The position numbers and the translations under genes are program-made. From Thiobacillus sp. UBA6205 (lineage in GTDB: Bacteria; Pseudomonadota; Gammaproteobacteria; Burkholderiales; Thiobacillaceae), in contig DISR01000009.1 in assembly GCA_002421825.1 (NCBI GenBank), forward strand, positions 1 through 5,100: 5,100 bases of DNA, given 5' to 3'. This document shows positions 1-4,606 of the stretch, piece after piece. How positions within the stretch are numbered: the first letter of the stretch is position 1; each line of letters starts with the position of its first letter. A model generated the notes under the pieces. It saw only the letters and a list, made by a program, of their open reading frames with translations. It was not told where the DNA came from and ran no database searches.

Positions 1-1
1 C

Positions 2-1081
2 ACCCCGCCCATCCCCGCCTCGCTGCTGAAAACTTCGCAGGCCGACGTGCCCGCCCCCAGCTTCCGCCGCGTGCAGGCCGCGGACAAGCGCGTCATCAAC
101 GGCGCCACCGACGTCAACCAGCTCGTGCCCTTCAAGTACAAGTGGGCCTGGGAAAAATACCTGGCCGGCTGCGCCAACCACTGGATGCCGCAGGAAATCA
201 ACATGAGCCGCGACATCAGCCAGTGGAAGGACTCCACCGCGCTCTCCGAAGACGAGCGCCGCCTCATCAAGCGCAACCTCGGCTTCTTCGTGACGGCTGA
301 TTCGCTGGCTGCCAACAACATCGTGCTCGGCACCTACCGCCACATCACCGCGCCCGAGTGCCGCCAGTACCTGCTGCGCCAGGCCTTCGAAGAAGCCATC
401 CACACCCACGCCTACCAGTACATCGTGGAAAGCCTGGGCCTGGACGAATCGGAAATCTTCAACGCCTATCACGAGATCGAGAGCATCCGCGACAAGGACG
501 ATTTCCTCATCCCCTTCATCGACACCCTCACCAATCCGCAATTCAAGACCGGCACCCCGGAGGCCGACCAGAAGCTGCTGAAGTCGCTGATCGTGTTCGC
601 CTGCATCATGGAAGGCCTGTTCTTCTACGTCGGCTTCGTGCAGATCCTGGCCCTGGGCCGCCAGAACAAGATGACCGGCGCGGCCGAGCAGTACCAGTAC
701 ATCCTGCGCGACGAGTCCATGCACTGCAACTTCGGCATCGACCTCATCAACACCATCAAGCTGGAAAACCCGCACCTGTGGACCAACGAGTTCAAGGAAG
801 AACTCAAGGCGCTATTTCAAAAGGGTGTGGAGCTGGAATACCGCTACGCCGAAGACACCATGCCGCGCGGCGTGCTCGGCCTCAACGCCAGCCAGTTCAA
901 GGAATACCTGCGCTTCATCGCCAACCGCCGCTGCCAGCAGATCGGCCTGGACGAACTCTTCCCCCACGCCACCAACCCCTTCCCCTGGATGGCGGAAATG
1001 ATCGACCTCAAGAAGGAGAAGAACTTCTTCGAGACCCGGGTGACGGAGTATCAAACGGGCGGGGCGTTGAGCTGGGATTGA
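2..1081 (+). CDS. nrdB: Class Ia ribonucleotide reductase beta subunit NrdB (5' partial)
   Basis: This is the small (R2) subunit of class Ia ribonucleotide reductase. It houses the di-iron centre and tyrosyl radical that the NrdA large subunit uses to reduce ribonucleotides to deoxyribonucleotides in the cytoplasm. Numbering from an internal GTG at 47, the ferritin-like core shows D85, E116, H119, E189, E223 and H226 as metal ligands and Y123 as the radical tyrosine. The spacings match E. coli D84/E115/H118/Y122/E204/E238/H241. The C-terminal tail ending GGALSWD is the part expected to dock on NrdA. The frame stays open upstream of 47 to the window edge (reading about TPPIPASLLKTSQAD before it) and no ribosome site precedes the GTG. 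The true start is therefore probably outside the window, as in related proteins with a variable N-terminal extension. nrdA would be expected just upstream (inference). The protein is intact and looks functional. Confidence 0.97.
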   Translation, partial: TPPIPASLLKTSQADVPAPSFRRVQAADKRVINGATDVNQLVPFKYKWAWEKYLAGCANHWMPQEINMSRDISQWKDSTALSEDERRLIKRNLGFFVTADSLAANNIVLGTYRHITAPECRQYLLRQAFEEAIHTHAYQYIVESLGLDESEIFNAYHEIESIRDKDDFLIPFIDTLTNPQFKTGTPEADQKLLKSLIVFACIMEGLFFYVGFVQILALGRQNKMTGAAEQYQYILRDESMHCNFGIDLINTIKLENPHLWTNEFKEELKALFQKGVELEYRYAEDTMPRGVLGLNASQFKEYLRFIANRRCQQIGLDELFPHATNPFPWMAEMIDLKKEKNFFETRVTEYQTGGALSWD

Positions 1082-1110
1082 GCGCTTGGATCACGGGCGC
1101 AAGCACCGCG

Positions 1111-1139
1111 TTGTTTTGTGTATTAGTGTGTAATACAAT
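1111..1139 (+). promoter_or_regulatory. Putative hicAB promoter abutting the hicA start codon
   Basis: TTGTTT (1111-1116) and TACAAT (1134-1139) are separated by exactly 17 bp. The -10 matches the consensus at five of six positions and the -35 only at its first three. Transcription would be expected to start about seven bases after the -10, near 1146, which is inside hicA and downstream of its ATG at 1140. If used, this promoter would give a message lacking the hicA start codon but carrying hicB with its strong ribosome site. That resembles the internal, HicB-repressed P2 promoter described for E. coli hicAB. The motif is seen in the sequence; its use is inferred. Confidence 0.42.
1119..1137. 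promoter_or_regulatory. Perfect inverted repeat, likely HicB operator
   Basis: TGTATTA (1119-1125) and TAATACA (1131-1137) form a perfect 7-bp inverted repeat around a 5-base spacer. It overlaps the spacer and most of the -10 box of the candidate promoter and ends two bases before the hicA ATG. HicB antitoxins repress their own operon by binding palindromes with their C-terminal DNA-binding domain, and the HicB here ends in a ribbon-helix-helix domain. The site is A/T-rich against a GC-rich background. The binding partner is inferred from position. Confidence 0.62.
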
Positions 1140-1328
1140 ATGAACAGCGCGGAGCTGATCAGGCGCCTGGAAAGCGAAGGCTGGGTGCGCGCCGGCGGCA
1201 AGGGCGATCACGCCAAGTACAAGCATCCCGACAAACCCGGGCACGTTGTGATTCCCCATCCGCGCAAGGACATTGCCATTGGCACACTGCGCAACATCTA
1301 CCGGCAAGCCGGTTGGGATTGGAGGTAA
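1140..1328 (+). CDS. hicA: HicA-type mRNA interferase toxin
   Basis: This is a 62-residue HicA toxin, a small double-stranded-RNA-binding-fold protein that cleaves mRNA in the cytoplasm and stops translation until bound by HicB. The N-terminus (NSAELIRRLESEGW) forms the first helix. The motif G22-D-H24-A-K-Y27 carries the conserved catalytic histidine. VVIPHP (36-41) followed by the IAIGTLRNIYRQAG segment (45-58) is the usual HicA C-terminal signature. Length is normal for the family. The ATG at 1140 is the only start giving the complete first helix, but no Shine-Dalgarno sequence precedes it. The space is occupied by the inverted repeat, so expression of the toxin should be weak or depend on readthrough from nrdB, 58 bp upstream. 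The stop codon overlaps the hicB ribosome site. Confidence 0.93.
   Translation: MNSAELIRRLESEGWVRAGGKGDHAKYKHPDKPGHVVIPHPRKDIAIGTLRNIYRQAGWDWR
1321..1326 (+). promoter_or_regulatory. Strong Shine-Dalgarno for hicB overlapping the hicA stop
   Basis: GGAGGT lies four bases before the ATG at 1331 and overlaps the final sense codon and TAA of hicA. This fixes the hicB start at 1331 rather than an in-frame TTG at 1313. It also means ribosomes finishing hicA terminate on the antitoxin's own ribosome site. The contrast with hicA, which has no such site, favours surplus antitoxin. Confidence 0.82.
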
Positions 1329-1330
1329 TC

Positions 1331-1723
1331 ATGCTGTATCCGGTTTACGTTCACATGGGTGACAAACGCCATGCACATGGCGTCACCGTCCCCGATTTCC
1401 CTGGTTGCTATTCCGCTGCGGACAACTGGGACGAACTCCCCGACAAGATTCAGGAAGCCGTCGAAGTCTATTGCGAAGGCGAGGACATGGACGTTCCCGC
1501 TCCCACCCCGCTGGAAAAACTTGCCGCCAAGCCTGAATACAAAGGCGGCGTATGGATGCTGGTTGATGTCGATGTTTCCCAACTCTCCACCCGCCCCGTG
1601 CGCCTGAACGTTTCCCTGCCGGAAGGCCTGGTCAAGCGAATCGATGCCTATGCCAAGGCTCACCACCTCAGCCGTTCTGGCTTTCTGGCGAAAGCTGCGA
1701 TTTCGGAAATGGAGCGGCAATAA
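1331..1723 (+). CDS. hicB: HicB-family antitoxin with ribbon-helix-helix domain
   Basis: This 130-residue antitoxin has two parts. Residues 1-65 form the HicB partial RNase-H-like fold that covers the HicA active site. It opens MLYPVYV and contains the family hallmark VPDFPGCYSAADNWDEL (20-36). After a linker rich in alternating valines and aspartates (74-82), residues 88-128 look like a ribbon-helix-helix DNA-binding domain: strand RPVRLNVSL, helix 97-110, a turn at LSRSGF, then helix 117-127. HicB proteins end in either HTH or RHH domains, and this is the RHH type. The gene starts two bases after the hicA stop and is probably co-transcribed with it. It uses visibly more A/T-ending codons than nrdB or the downstream methyltransferase, which suits a horizontally acquired cassette. 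By family knowledge HicB neutralises HicA and represses the operon; the likely operator is at 1119-1137. Confidence 0.93.
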   Translation: MLYPVYVHMGDKRHAHGVTVPDFPGCYSAADNWDELPDKIQEAVEVYCEGEDMDVPAPTPLEKLAAKPEYKGGVWMLVDVDVSQLSTRPVRLNVSLPEGLVKRIDAYAKAHHLSRSGFLAKAAISEMERQ

Positions 1724-1817
1724 AGCAAATCCAGAAAATACGGGCTACGGTTTCGCGTGACGGAATCTTTCGGCGCAGCAAAACCACAACCTGTCCCTGA
1801 TTCATCCATCCCCCGCC

Positions 1818-2879
1818 ATGCGACTCCCCCAACTCCGACAACGTCTACGCGATCTCGGCGCAGCCCCCTGCCACGAGGGGCGCGTGCTGCGGGCGTGGCT
1901 GCAGGGACGCTCGCTCGACACCAAGCGGCGGCGCGCGGAAGACTATTTCCCCCTGGCCTTGCGCGACGGCCTGCCCGGCTTGTTCGACGAGTTGCAGGGC
2001 CTGGCGCGGGTGCAGTCCGAGCACCCCGGCGAGGACGGCTCGGCCCGCCTGTTGGTGAAGCTGGCGGACGGGCAGACGGTGGAAAGCGTACTGCTGCCCA
2101 AGGACGGCCTGTGCGTGTCCACCCAGGTCGGCTGCGCGGTGGGCTGCGTGTTCTGCATGACCGGCCGCGCCGGGCTCTTGCGCCAGCTCTCCAGCGCGGA
2201 GATCGTGGCGCAGGTGGTGCTGGCGCGCAGCCGCCGCGCGGTGAAGAAGGTCGTGTTCATGGGCATGGGCGAGCCGGCCCACAATCTGGACAACGTGCTG
2301 GAGGCGATCGACCTCTTGGGCACCGAGGGCGGCATCGGCCACAAGAACCTGGTGTTTTCCACCGTGGGCGACCGCCGCGTGTTCGAGCGGCTTCCGCACT
2401 CGAACGTGAAGCCTGCGCTGGCGCTCTCCCTGCACACCACCGATCACGAGTTGCGCCGCCGGCTCTTGCCCAAGGCGCCCGACATCGCGCCTGATGAACT
2501 GGTTGAGCTGGGCGAGGCCTATGCCCGACGCACCGGCTACCCCATCCAGTACCAGTGGACGCTGCTCGAAGGCATCAACGACACCGATGCCGAGCTGGAG
2601 GGCATCACGCGGCTCTTGTCCGGCAAGTACGCGGTGATGAACCTGATCCCCTACAACAGCATCGAAGGCGGCGACGGCTTCCGCCGCCCCAGCTGGGAAC
2701 GCGCGGCCGAGATGGCGCGCACCCTGCACCGCCGCCGCATCCTAACCAAGCTGCGCCACTCCGCGGGGCAGGATGTGGAGGGCGGCTGCGGACAGTTAAG
2801 GGCGCGGATGCTGGGGGTTGCTGACGCACCCCACCGTCATCGCGAGGCACGCTGTGCCGTGGCGATCCAGTTTGAATAG
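1818..2879 (+). CDS. RlmN/Cfr-family radical SAM RNA methyltransferase (RlmN-like paralogue)
   Basis: This 353-residue protein belongs to the dual-cysteine radical SAM RNA methyltransferases. RlmN methylates C2 of A2503 in 23S rRNA and of A37 in some tRNAs. C106, C110 and C113 form the CxxxCxxC [4Fe-4S] motif. C99, seven residues before, matches E. coli C118, and C324 in EGGCGQL matches the methyl-carrying C355. GMGEP is the SAM-binding motif. The enzyme therefore looks competent. Motifs depart from typical RlmN: GMGEPAHNLDNV, an FSTVGDRRVF segment, SLHTTDHELRRRLLPKAP and HSAGQDVEGGCGQL. This suggests a separate paralogue clade whose substrate I cannot state, and I leave the symbol blank. The ATG at 1818 fits the family N-terminus (helical, with HEGRVLRAWLQG), though no clear ribosome site precedes it. 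The last 14 codons and the stop lie inside a dispersed repeat at 2835-2934, so the C-terminal tail is probably not ancestral. Confidence 0.88.
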   Translation: MRLPQLRQRLRDLGAAPCHEGRVLRAWLQGRSLDTKRRRAEDYFPLALRDGLPGLFDELQGLARVQSEHPGEDGSARLLVKLADGQTVESVLLPKDGLCVSTQVGCAVGCVFCMTGRAGLLRQLSSAEIVAQVVLARSRRAVKKVVFMGMGEPAHNLDNVLEAIDLLGTEGGIGHKNLVFSTVGDRRVFERLPHSNVKPALALSLHTTDHELRRRLLPKAPDIAPDELVELGEAYARRTGYPIQYQWTLLEGINDTDAELEGITRLLSGKYAVMNLIPYNSIEGGDGFRRPSWERAAEMARTLHRRRILTKLRHSAGQDVEGGCGQLRARMLGVADAPHRHREARCAVAIQFE

Positions 2880-2934
2880 GCTGGGCCTTGGTTTGACTGG
2901 ATTGCCGCGTCGGCTCCGCCTCCTCGCAATGACG
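2835..2934. repeat. REP-like dispersed inverted-repeat element
   Basis: A left arm (2835-2870) and a right arm (2897-2934) are imperfect inverted copies of each other around a 26-base spacer. The left begins CGTCATCGCGAGG and ends GGCGATCCAG; the right begins CTGGATTGCCG and ends CCTCGCAATGACG. Each arm has its own small hairpin, for example GGCAC-GCT-GTGCC at 2846-2858. I recognise the GTCATTGCGAGG...GCAATCCAG consensus as a common intergenic repeat in proteobacterial genomes. It sits between two convergent genes, a usual place for such elements, and could act as a two-way mRNA 3' end. The methyltransferase stop codon (2877-2879) falls in its spacer. Confidence 0.78.
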
Positions 2935-2941
2935 CCAAATC

Positions 2942-2959
2942 CGTCATCGCGAGGCTCGC
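2942..2959 (+). repeat. Partial second copy of the REP-like arm
   Basis: These 18 bases repeat 2835-2852 with one mismatch (CGTCATCGCGAGGCTCGC against CGTCATCGCGAGGCACGC). They begin eight bases after the end of the complete element and in the same orientation as its left arm. No matching right arm follows, so this is a truncated copy interrupted by the next repeat type. Confidence 0.65.
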
Positions 2960-2960
2960 C

Positions 2961-2994
2961 TCTCACCCCAACCCTCCCCCGCAAGGGGAGAAGG
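2961..2994. repeat. C-rich intergenic repeat with a short hairpin
   Basis: CTCACCCCAACCCT followed by a CTCCCC/GGGGAG stem (2974-2979 with 2985-2990, loop CGCAA) resembles a second common proteobacterial intergenic repeat (CTCACCCC...CCTCTCCCGCAAGGGGAGAGGG type). Identification is from memory of its consensus. There is no T-run on either strand, so I do not call it an intrinsic terminator, although it lies just beyond the yaeQ stop. Confidence 0.55.
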
Positions 2995-3033
2995 AGCAAA
3001 CGTCCTGCCCTGCCGGCCCTGCGGGTACAGCGC

Positions 3034-3576
3034 CTAGCCGGCTGGCTTGAGTGTTTTCAGGCTGACCGGGACGCGCGCCGCTTCCGTGCTCATCCACACC
3101 TCGCCGTCCTGCACCATGCATTGCAGTTGCATGCTGCGCGCGGCCAGCGCCGCCAGCGCCTGGCTGGTCTGCGCAGGCAGTTGCAGCACGGCGAGGTTCT
3201 TCAGGCGCGAGAGCTTGTCCTCGATCTGCTTCCACCAGATTTCGCAACTGCTGCTGTAGCACAGCACGATGACCTGGCCGGCACGGCCGCAGGCCTTGCG
3301 CAGGCGGGCCTCGTCCGGCTGGCCGATGTCGATCCACAGCCGGATGTCGCCGGTCAGGTCCTTGACCCACACTTCGGGCTCGTCCACGTCGAACAGGCCC
3401 TTGGTGAAGGCGATGCCTTCCTGCGCGTTGAGGGCATACATCAGCACGCGCGCCATCATGCGCTCGTCGGTTTCGGAGGGGTGGCGGGCGATGGTCAGCG
3501 CATGGTCGGCGTAGTAATGCCGGTCCATGTCGGCGATTTGCAGGTCGGCCTTGTAGATCGTGGCTTTGAGCGCCAT
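3034..3576 (-). CDS. yaeQ: YaeQ family protein
   Basis: This 180-residue cytoplasmic protein matches YaeQ (181 residues in E. coli) from end to end. It starts MALKATIYKADLQIADMDRH, continues with ARHPSETDERMMARVL (30-45), FTKGLFDVDEPEVWVKD (57-73) and LWIDIGQPDEARLRKAC (80-96), then IWWKQIE, and ends with MQLQCMVQDGEVWMS. YaeQ has a fold related to PD-(D/E)xK nucleases, and the acidic residues in DEPE and WIDIGQPDE plus the following lysine fit that. Its biochemical role is unsettled; older reports link E. coli YaeQ to rescue of RfaH-dependent hemolysin expression. The frame is open further upstream to 3681, but the ATG at 3576 gives exactly the family N-terminus. It converges with the methyltransferase gene and diverges from the next small gene. 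Confidence 0.94.
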   Translation of the reverse strand: MALKATIYKADLQIADMDRHYYADHALTIARHPSETDERMMARVLMYALNAQEGIAFTKGLFDVDEPEVWVKDLTGDIRLWIDIGQPDEARLRKACGRAGQVIVLCYSSSCEIWWKQIEDKLSRLKNLAVLQLPAQTSQALAALAARSMQLQCMVQDGEVWMSTEAARVPVSLKTLKPAG

Positions 3577-3608
3577 GGGCGAATCCCGGGGTTGAGGCGA
3601 AGCGTCGA

Positions 3609-3614
3609 ATTGTA
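3609..3614 (-). promoter_or_regulatory. Possible -10 box for yaeQ
   Basis: On the minus strand this reads TACAAT, five of six to the consensus. It would place the start of transcription near 3602, about 26 bases before the yaeQ ATG. No convincing -35 is found at 16-18 bp spacing, so support is limited. The same bases on the plus strand read TTGTAC from 3610, a possible -35 for the rightward genes, but no good -10 follows. Confidence 0.3.
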
Positions 3615-3695
3615 CGCTTTGCCTCCCGCATCGCTTATGCTGTCGGCAGGATTGCGCCGGATTCGACGGCACCCCAGACAACCCGGTAAACCCAC

Positions 3696-3971
3696 ATGAA
3701 AAAAACCGATCTTTACAAGAACGAGGGCCTGAAAATCAGCGCCCAGATGAAACAGGCCGGCACGCCGGATCGCTTCGGCAATGCCTCCGGCGTGGCGGTA
3801 TCGCGCCGCGAGCAGCGCAGGCTCGACCAGGAAAAGGGCCTGGTCGCCTTCGCCGTCAAGCTCGACGGCGAACTGGTGAAGCAGGTCCACGCCCTCGCGC
3901 AGGCGCGCCAGGCCGGCATCAACGAAACCGTTGCCGACCTGCTGGCCAGGGGGCTGGCGGACAAAAGCTGA
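3696..3971 (+). CDS. Conserved hypothetical protein, possible RHH-like C-terminus
   Basis: This is a 91-residue basic soluble protein of unknown function. The N-terminal third (KKTDLYKNEGLKISAQMKQAGTPDRFGN) looks like a conserved signature that I associate with small betaproteobacterial hypothetical proteins. A charged helix rich in R, E and Q follows (36-48). The last part has strand VAFAVKL (50-56), a helix at about 57-70 and a second helix at 75-87 (INETVADLLARGLA). That pattern resembles a ribbon-helix-helix DNA-binding fold, but this rests on the pattern alone. There are no signal peptide, membrane segment or cysteines. The ATG at 3696 is chosen because it begins the KKTDLYKNEG block, although the ribosome site is poor. 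It diverges from yaeQ across a 119-bp gap and is followed after 37 bp by the four-cysteine gene, possibly as one transcript. Wobble-position GC is typical of the backbone, supporting real coding. Confidence 0.76.
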   Translation: MKKTDLYKNEGLKISAQMKQAGTPDRFGNASGVAVSRREQRRLDQEKGLVAFAVKLDGELVKQVHALAQARQAGINETVADLLARGLADKS

Positions 3972-4008
3972 CACGCGAGCCACGGTTTCAACACGCGCAA
4001 GACATGCC

Positions 4009-4212
4009 ATGACCCACACTTACTGCATGACTTCGAACTGCCCCCTGGCCGAGCAGTGCGCACGCTACGAGGACGACGCCGGCAAGCACCTGCTCTCCCG
4101 CACTTACGCCAACTTCAGCGAGGAACTGATCCGCAAGGCGGACGGCAGCACCGAATGTCCGTTTTTCATTGCGGATTCAACCGGTGGACGCAACACACCA
4201 GATTCTTTGTAA
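4009..4212 (+). CDS. Small four-cysteine protein, C-terminus likely replaced by IS end
   Basis: This is a 67-residue protein of unknown function. Cysteines C6, C11, C17 and C50 lie in the pattern CX4CX5CX32C, with C11 and C50 each followed by proline (NCPLAEQC and ECPFF). This could be a metal site, but the metal and role are unknown. I chose the ATG at 4009 because it keeps all four cysteines; an ATG at 4027 would lose C6. No strong ribosome site is visible. It follows the 91-residue gene by 37 bp and may be translated with it. The last residues (DSTGGRNTPDSL) are encoded by what looks like the terminal inverted repeat of an IS30-family element, so the native protein probably ended just after CPFFIA. 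Loss or change of the tail may or may not affect function. Confidence 0.66.
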   Translation: MTHTYCMTSNCPLAEQCARYEDDAGKHLLSRTYANFSEELIRKADGSTECPFFIADSTGGRNTPDSL

Positions 4213-4400
4213 AAAGAAGCAGTGTTGCAGATGAAATACAGGACAAGAACCTACTATTCCGAGAGCCAAAAGGCCCTGATGCGGGAGCGCCGGCAGAAGG
4301 GGGATACCCTTCACCAGATCGCTCGGCTGTTTGACCGATACCACACATCGACCCGAGGCATTCTTGCCGAAACAGGCGGGATACGCCCGGCCTGCGGCCA
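4173..4400 (+). mobile_element. Left-end remnant of an IS30-family insertion sequence
   Basis: GGATTCAACCGGTGGACGCA (from 4173) looks like the outer end of an IS30-family element, and the first part of an IS30 transposase follows at once in the expected orientation. No reverse-complement copy of this end occurs later in the window and the rest of the transposase is missing, so only about 230 bp of the left side remains. The left boundary is estimated from where the host reading frame loses its character, and the right from where transposase similarity stops. Without the other end, no target duplication can be read. Confidence 0.55.
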
Positions 4401-4419
4401 CGAATCACCCGGGGATTGA
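4231..4419 (+). pseudogene. Truncated IS30-family transposase (N-terminal fragment)
   Basis: The frame from the ATG at 4231 begins MKYRTRTYYSESQKALMRER and includes KGDTLHQIARLFDRYHTS and ILAETGGIRPA. This is the N-terminal helix-turn-helix region with which IS30-family transposases recognise their ends. Full-length members are roughly 320-380 residues; here similarity stops after about 55 residues and an unrelated GHESPGD tail runs to a stop at 4417-4419. The integrase core with its DDE residues is absent, so the fragment cannot transpose. Two arginines in RERRQKG stand where I remember tryptophans (WERW), each one base change away, which suggests decay after truncation. A GTG at 4222 in the same frame is not needed. 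Confidence 0.78.
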
Positions 4420-4499
4420 ATGGGCAAGGCCGGCTGCCGCAAGGACTGGCCAATCGTGGATCAAAACGAACAATAGGCGGCGGATCGCGGTTTTCAGCA

Positions 4500-4557
4500 A
4501 TCCTGGCAGCAAGCCATGACCGGCATCTGCCGCATGGCTTCGGGCTGCATCCTGGCA
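4500..4557. repeat. Stem-loop flanked by 9-bp direct repeats
   Basis: ATCCTGGCA occurs at 4500-4508 and again at 4549-4557. Between them is a strong imperfect hairpin. GCAGC (4506-4510, overlapping the left repeat) can pair with GCTGC (4544-4548), AAGCCATG (4511-4518) pairs perfectly with CATGGCTT (4533-4540), and CGGC (4521-4524) pairs with GCCG (4529-4532) around a tight ATCT loop. Short bulges (AC, CGG) separate the stems. No T-run follows, so it is not a standard terminator. It lies between the IS remnant and the NYN gene; origin and role are unknown. Confidence 0.55.
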
Positions 4558-4606
4558 AGGCTTGCGCGCATGAGCTAAAAATCAACTATCCAACCAGGGA
4601 GAAAAA

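Noticed and set aside
47..49. GTG as the true start of nrdB
   Set aside because: The frame is open upstream to the window edge, there is no ribosome site before the GTG, and related NrdB proteins often have longer N-termini.
1084..1120. Terminator after nrdB (GCTTG...CAAGC then T-rich sequence)
   Set aside because: The stem is only 5 bp with an 11-base loop and the T-rich stretch begins about six bases later, overlapping the hicAB promoter.
358..1143. 261-codon open frame on the plus strand inside nrdB
   Set aside because: It is full of P, R and H in the +1 phase of a strongly coding, GC-rich gene, has no domain and no ribosome site, and ends by chance at the hicA start.
1313..1330. TTG start for hicB six codons upstream
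   Set aside because: The ATG at 1331 has an ideal ribosome site and the usual HicB N-terminus; the TTG lies within hicA.
1845..2729. 294-codon open frame on the minus strand opposite the methyltransferase gene
   Set aside because: It is the antisense shadow of a catalytically complete gene and its composition is simple A/H/Q/R-rich sequence typical of such shadows.
2835..2994. CRISPR array in the repeat-rich gap
   Set aside because: There are only two unequal copies of an 18-base unit, no regular spacers and no cas genes; the inverted arms fit a REP-like element.
3577..3681. Upstream extension of yaeQ to an ATG at 3681
   Set aside because: The added 35 residues are unlike YaeQ, and the ATG at 3576 gives the exact family start MALKATIYK.
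2818..3699. 293-codon plus-strand frame across the repeats and antisense to yaeQ
   Set aside because: It joins repeat DNA to the reverse of a clear yaeQ gene and resembles no protein family.
3495..4019. 174-codon minus-strand frame over the yaeQ start and the 91-residue gene
   Set aside because: Its first part is antisense to the 91-residue gene and its end is out-of-phase yaeQ sequence.
4331..4519. 62-codon plus-strand frame after the IS remnant
   Set aside because: It is out of phase with the transposase fragment, lacks a recognisable domain and ends within the hairpin region.
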